A stretch of 64,000 nucleotides of DNA, from NCBI GenBank assembly GCA_014155875.1, contig JACEFZ010018318.1, positions 310,001-374,000 of the forward strand. Reading direction: 5' to 3'. The notes below the pieces were generated by a model. That model did no database searches and was not told where the DNA came from. It saw nothing but the letters and a program-made list of their open reading frames with translations. Each line of letters begins with the position of its first letter. The stretch's first letter is position 1. Below are positions 31,690-64,000 of this stretch, piece after piece. The DNA comes from Cepaea nemoralis. Lineage: Eukaryota; Mollusca; Gastropoda; Stylommatophora; Helicidae. Position numbers and translations under genes: made by a program.

Positions 31690-33305
31690 GGCAGGCAACT
31701 GCTTGGGGACAAATGAATGAATGAACACCGCTTCTGAAGGCGTGTAGCAGGAAACGGCTTGGGGACAAGTGAATGAATGAACACCGCTTCTGAAGGCGTG
31801 TAGCAGGAAACGGCTTGGGGACAAATGAATGAATGAACACCGCTTCTGAAGGTATTAGCAGGAAACTGCTTGAGGACAAATGAATGAATGAACACCGCTT
31901 GTGAACGCGTGTAGCAGGAAACAGCTTGGGGACAAATGAATGAATGAACACCACTTCTGAAGGCATGTAGCAGGAAACTGTTTGGGGACAAATGAATGAA
32001 TGAATGAATGAACACCACTTCTGAAGGCTTGTAACAGGAAACTGCTTGGGGACAAATGAATAAATGAACACCGCTACTGAAGGCGTGTAACAGGAAACTG
32101 CTTGGGGACAAATGAATGAATGAACACCGCTTCTGAAGGCGTGTATCAAGAAACTGCTTGGGGACAAATAAATGAATGAACACCGCTTCTGAAGTTATGT
32201 AGCAGGAAACTGCTTGAGGACAAATGAATGAATGAACACCGCTTCTGAAGGCATGTAGCAGGAAACTGCTTGGGGACAAATGAATGAATGAACACGGCTT
32301 CTGAAGGCGTGTAGCAAGAAACTGCTACTGCTTGGGGACAAATGAATGAATTAATGAATGAATGAACACCGCTACTGAAGGCATGTAGCAGGAAACTGCT
32401 TGAGGACAAATGAATGAATGAACACCGCTTCTGAAGGCGTATAGCAGGAAACAGCTTGGGACAAATGAATGAATGAACACCGCTTCTAAAGGCATGTAGC
32501 AGGAAACCGCTTGGGGACAAATGAATGAATGAATGAATGAATGAATGAACACCGCTACTGAAGGCATGTAGCAGGAAACTGCTTGAGGACAAATGAATGA
32601 ATGAACACCGCTTCTGAAGGCGTGTAGCAGGCAACTGCTTGGGACAAATGAATGAATGAACACCGCTTCTGAAGGCGTGTAGCAGGAAACCGCCTGGGAC
32701 AAATGAATGAATGAATGAATGAATGAATGAACACCGCTTCTGAAGGCGTGTAGCAGGAAACTGCTTGGGGACAAATGAATGAATGAACACCGCTTGTGAA
32801 GGCGTGTAGCAGGAATCCTCTTGGGACAAATTAATGAATGAATGAATGAATGAATGAATGAACACCGCTTCTAAAGGCATGTAGCAGGAAACCGCTTGGG
32901 GACAAATGAATGAATGAATGAATGAATGAATGAATACCGCTTCTGAAGGCGTGTAGCAGGCAACTGCTTGGGACAAATGAATGAATGAACACCGCTTCTG
33001 AAGGCGTGTAGCAGGAAACTGCTTGGGGACAAATGAATGAATGAACACCGCTTCTGAAGGCGTGTAGCAGGAAACTGCTACTGCTTGGGGACAAATGAAT
33101 GAATGAACACCGCTTGTGAAGGCGTGTAGCAAGAAACTGCTTGGGGACAAATGAATGAATGAACACTGCTTGTAAAAGCGTGTAGCAGGAAACTGCTTAG
33201 GGACAAATGAATGAATTAACATCGCTTCTAAAGGCGTGTAGCGGGAAATTGATTGAGGACAAATGAATGAATGAACACCGCTTCTGAAGGCGCGTAGCAG
33301 GATCA
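31690..33305. repeat. 56-bp tandem array with a nested variable (AATG)n tract
   Basis: The basic unit is about 56 bp, with CGCTTCTGAAGGCGTGTAGC and GGAAACTGCTTGGGGACAAA, closed by AATGAATG. In some copies the AATG part expands to six or seven repeats, so unit length varies. About 28 copies. - strand open frames rich in HSFICPQAVSCYTPSEAVF-like words result from the repeat. Confidence 0.93.
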
Positions 33306-33354
33306 TGTCGGTGTACTGTAGAAACCTCAGAGAGGTGTCACACATCCTACAACA

Positions 33355-33890
33355 GTGGCAGCTGTGGTGGTGTAGTGGCTTGGTGCCTGCCTATCAGTCT
33401 GCTGGTTAAGGGTTCAAGTACGCATCATGAATCGTGTCGAGTCGTAAGTCATTGTCCCGATCAATGTTGTCCTTGCTGCATAACCAGCACGAGGCCTTCT
33501 ACGCTGCTTTACTCAATCATTTGAGAGTTTGTCCTTTTCCATTTAGCTATTTCAGTCGAATACGGAGTTAGAAACAAGGCCTCTTGTGCCTATCTTGACA
33601 GCGAATAGCCAAAAGGTATATCCGTCCTGCCTCAGACTTGCGACCATATCGCTGCACTTCCATCTTGTAAGTGCGCTACTTCCTGACTCTTGATTCGCAC
33701 GGGACAGTTGGCTCAATAAGTACCAACCGTCGAGCCGTAAGAGAGTAGATCACAGTCTGGTCGCATCTAAAACTTCCAGATTACCGCCGGGTATCTGCCA
33801 CTACCTCTTGGGGCTACCGCCAGCTGCCAGTCATCCATGCCTTCGAGGATAGATGACAAACTTTCAGAAGAGTCGATTCTATCGTTCGGT
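33355..33890 (+). repeat. tRNA-derived SINE candidate
   Basis: The head has an A-box-like GTGGTGTAGTGGCTTGG at about 33368 and a B-box-like GGGTTCAAGTACG at about 33411, spaced as in a tRNA. A non-coding body follows. The tRNA cloverleaf looks degraded, so I call it a SINE rather than a tRNA gene. Confidence 0.6.
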
Positions 33891-33975
33891 ATCAAACCCA
33901 AGTTTAGCTATGTTGAAAAACGATACAGTTCTGTGTCAAAATAGTAAGAACCTTCTGTAGGTAAGTGCAGTGTTT

Positions 33976-34130
33976 GAAACATGACATCTTGTAGGTATGG
34001 GTGAAACATGACATCTTGTAGGTATGGGTGAAACATCACATCTTGTAGGTTCACATCTTGTAGGTATGGGTGAAACATTACATCTTGTAGGTATGGGTGA
34101 AACATCACATCTTGCAGGTATGGGTGCACG
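33976..34130. repeat. 27-bp tandem repeat, about five copies
   Basis: The unit is ACATCTTGTAGGTATGGGTG plus AAACATG/AAACATC. One copy is shortened (GTAGGTTCACATC). Confidence 0.9.
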
Positions 34131-34407
34131 GAGGCATCAATGGTCAATATTTCCTCCCGTAGCGAACGTCGAGAGCTGGCATAGACGCCTTGTCATTGTC
34201 AGCGTAACGTCTGTTGTGTTTCAAGTTTTTCTTAATAATTCTAAAAACATTCACGTGAAGGTTTTAATTTGAAGCATCCCAGATTAATGATTTATAGATG
34301 GTGGAGCACACGAGGAGGGCGTCTATATGAATAGTTTATAGACATATAAAGGCCCCAGACTTATAGATATTAAAATTCATAATCCAAACATAAAGTTGCA
34401 AATAACT

Positions 34408-34413
34408 TTATTT
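34408..34413 (-). terminator. Candidate poly(A) signal for the oxidase gene
   Basis: AATAAA on the - strand, about 1.2 kb beyond the oxidase stop codon. The intervening 34520-35190 contains a retrotransposon piece, so a nearer non-canonical signal is equally possible. Confidence 0.2.
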
Positions 34414-34509
34414 GTAGTGTTATTATTAGTTATTACATATTAGGTAATATGAAGGGAAAACATGTGTGAAAACTCCCATGGACATTGCGGGTATTTAAAA
34501 AAAAATCAT

Positions 34510-35010
34510 TACCATCACGGTGTACTTTGCCAACTGCCGTTGGCACTGACGTCTCTCCACAGATGTTGGTCCTTGGTTTTCTGAATCAATTCTATTGATG
34601 ACATACTACCGTCCCAGTCCAAGCAGCAGCATCTCTCTGGACTACTCCTGCCTCTTCTACCACTGGTCTGTCCAGTTGTTATGATGTTTTCCCTCCTGGT
34701 TACATGACCACAGAACACTGTCTCCTTCGTGTAGTTGTATATCATGTTCTACTGTCTCCTGGTTACATGACCACAGAACACTGTCTCCTTCGTGTAGTTG
34801 TATATCATGTTCTACTGTCATTAGCTCTACCCAGGCACACGGTGTTAGTTATGATGGCAGTGTCAGGTATTTGTAACTTACATCTCACGAACCACATCCC
34901 CATTGCCTCCAAGCTCTTCCTGATTGCTTCGTTCATGGTCCATGATTCACTGCCACGCAACGAAACAAGTATAACAAAACTGGTGCATGCAAGCTGTCTT
35001 CCAAATGAGG
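34510..35010 (-). pseudogene. RTE-like ORF2 C-terminal fragment with a short internal duplication
   Basis: The - strand reads SLRGSESWTMNEAIRKSLEA, GMWFVRCKLQIPDT, then VFCGHVTRRENIITT and SGRRGRSSPERC, the order seen at the C-terminus of RTE-type elements. A block of about 68 bp around TACATGACCACAGAACACTG is duplicated in tandem at 34695-34820. Frame breaks are present. Confidence 0.7.
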
Positions 35011-35627
35011 AACCCAGAGAAAACAAGTGAAAACAATTAGTAATATTAACAGAAGATAGATTTCTAATAATTGTTAGTATTAGAAAAAAAAGTAAGACTA
35101 AAGTACAGCATTTGTTATGGACGGATTTAGTTTGTGAAAGATAGATGTCTGACATGGCAATAATGATAGCGATTTGAGTGTCGTGAGGCACAGTTGCTTA
35201 TCACAGCCGCTAGCATACAGTAGGTCCTATATTACAAGCCATGCTATTATACCATACACTATCCATCTGTTCATGCATGAAATATTTCTATGACTGCTAT
35301 TAACTGGTATGCAACAGTATGAAATAATGAATACATCAGAATTAATTCTTGAATGACTTAAGGTATTTGATGCATGATTGTTCTGTCAGTGTAAGCTGTT
35401 ATATACAGCTAACACTTGAGTCAGATTTGTCACTACTTTTTGATGACATGCAGGGTTATAAACGGAATATTTTGTAAATTGTAACCAGGAAAAAAGCAAA
35501 ACGAAAATACCCAGCCATGAACACTGGCTTCTCATCATGAATGACTGGTAATATTAGCTCCACCTGAAATCCGACTATCTGTCAAAAAGTAATGTCAGGG
35601 GAAAATGTTCTTACAGCGGTGAAAAGT
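35011..35627. other. Sequence downstream of the oxidase stop, presumably 3' UTR/intergenic
   Basis: No gene or repeat unit is recognised. It should include the 3' UTR of the oxidase gene, whose stop is at 35628-35630. Confidence 0.4.

Positions 35628-64000
<28,373 letters not shown>

Overview
The window is animal nuclear DNA: intron-split genes with GT/AG junctions, many decayed retrotransposons, tRNA-derived SINEs and a very large amount of tandem repeat. The host genes (a type IV collagen chain and a laccase-like multicopper oxidase with a C-terminal membrane anchor) and the repeat-rich, compact-SINE style suggest a lophotrochozoan, most likely a mollusc. That identification is inference; nothing in the window proves a species. 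There is no prokaryotic operon, CRISPR array or rRNA.

Two host genes lie tail to tail. On the + strand, four exons (13077-13193, 18268-18459, 21334-21620, 23640-23897) encode the last 284 residues of a collagen IV chain: the end of the Gly-X-Y helix and a complete NC1 domain with all 12 cysteines. On the - strand, six exons (64000-63945 partial, 61652-61523, 60306-60146, 55639-55457, 41091-40944, 35989-35628) encode the last 345 residues of a multicopper oxidase, with the two C-terminal copper-binding motifs and a transmembrane tail. I assembled both gene models by hand. Every internal junction has AG acceptor and GT donor dinucleotides, and codon phases agree at every junction.

Region by region: 1-7890 is a Ty3/gypsy-type LTR element on the - strand (gag, then protease-RT-RNase H-integrase), with one visible frameshift. 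7893-11655 is a 66-bp satellite. 11935-12412 is a broken non-LTR reverse transcriptase. 13077-23897 is the collagen gene; its introns hold 65-, 30-, 71- and 53-bp arrays, a mariner deletion derivative, an RTE-like tail and a non-LTR fragment. 24000-35627 is intergenic: a CT/CA tract, a 70-bp array, an RTE-like RT, a 56-bp array and SINEs. 35628-64000 is the oxidase gene; its introns carry a 40-bp satellite with a 600-bp higher-order period, a 26-bp satellite in two blocks, a non-autonomous Helitron, RTE-like pieces, a non-LTR ORF1 and several SINEs.

The most important caution concerns 45600-50110. It is an indel-rich second copy of roughly 37100-41430 plus the start of the following 26-bp satellite, and it includes one oxidase exon. 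Its error pattern looks like unpolished long-read sequence, so it may be a false duplication made by the assembly. Similar noisy patches occur at 10570-10880, 22330-22640 and 42990-43260.

I did not find a convincing new biological system. The notable points are the reconstructed genes, the probable assembly artefact, arrays that begin at SINE edges, and long open frames in satellites that are explained by unit lengths divisible by three.
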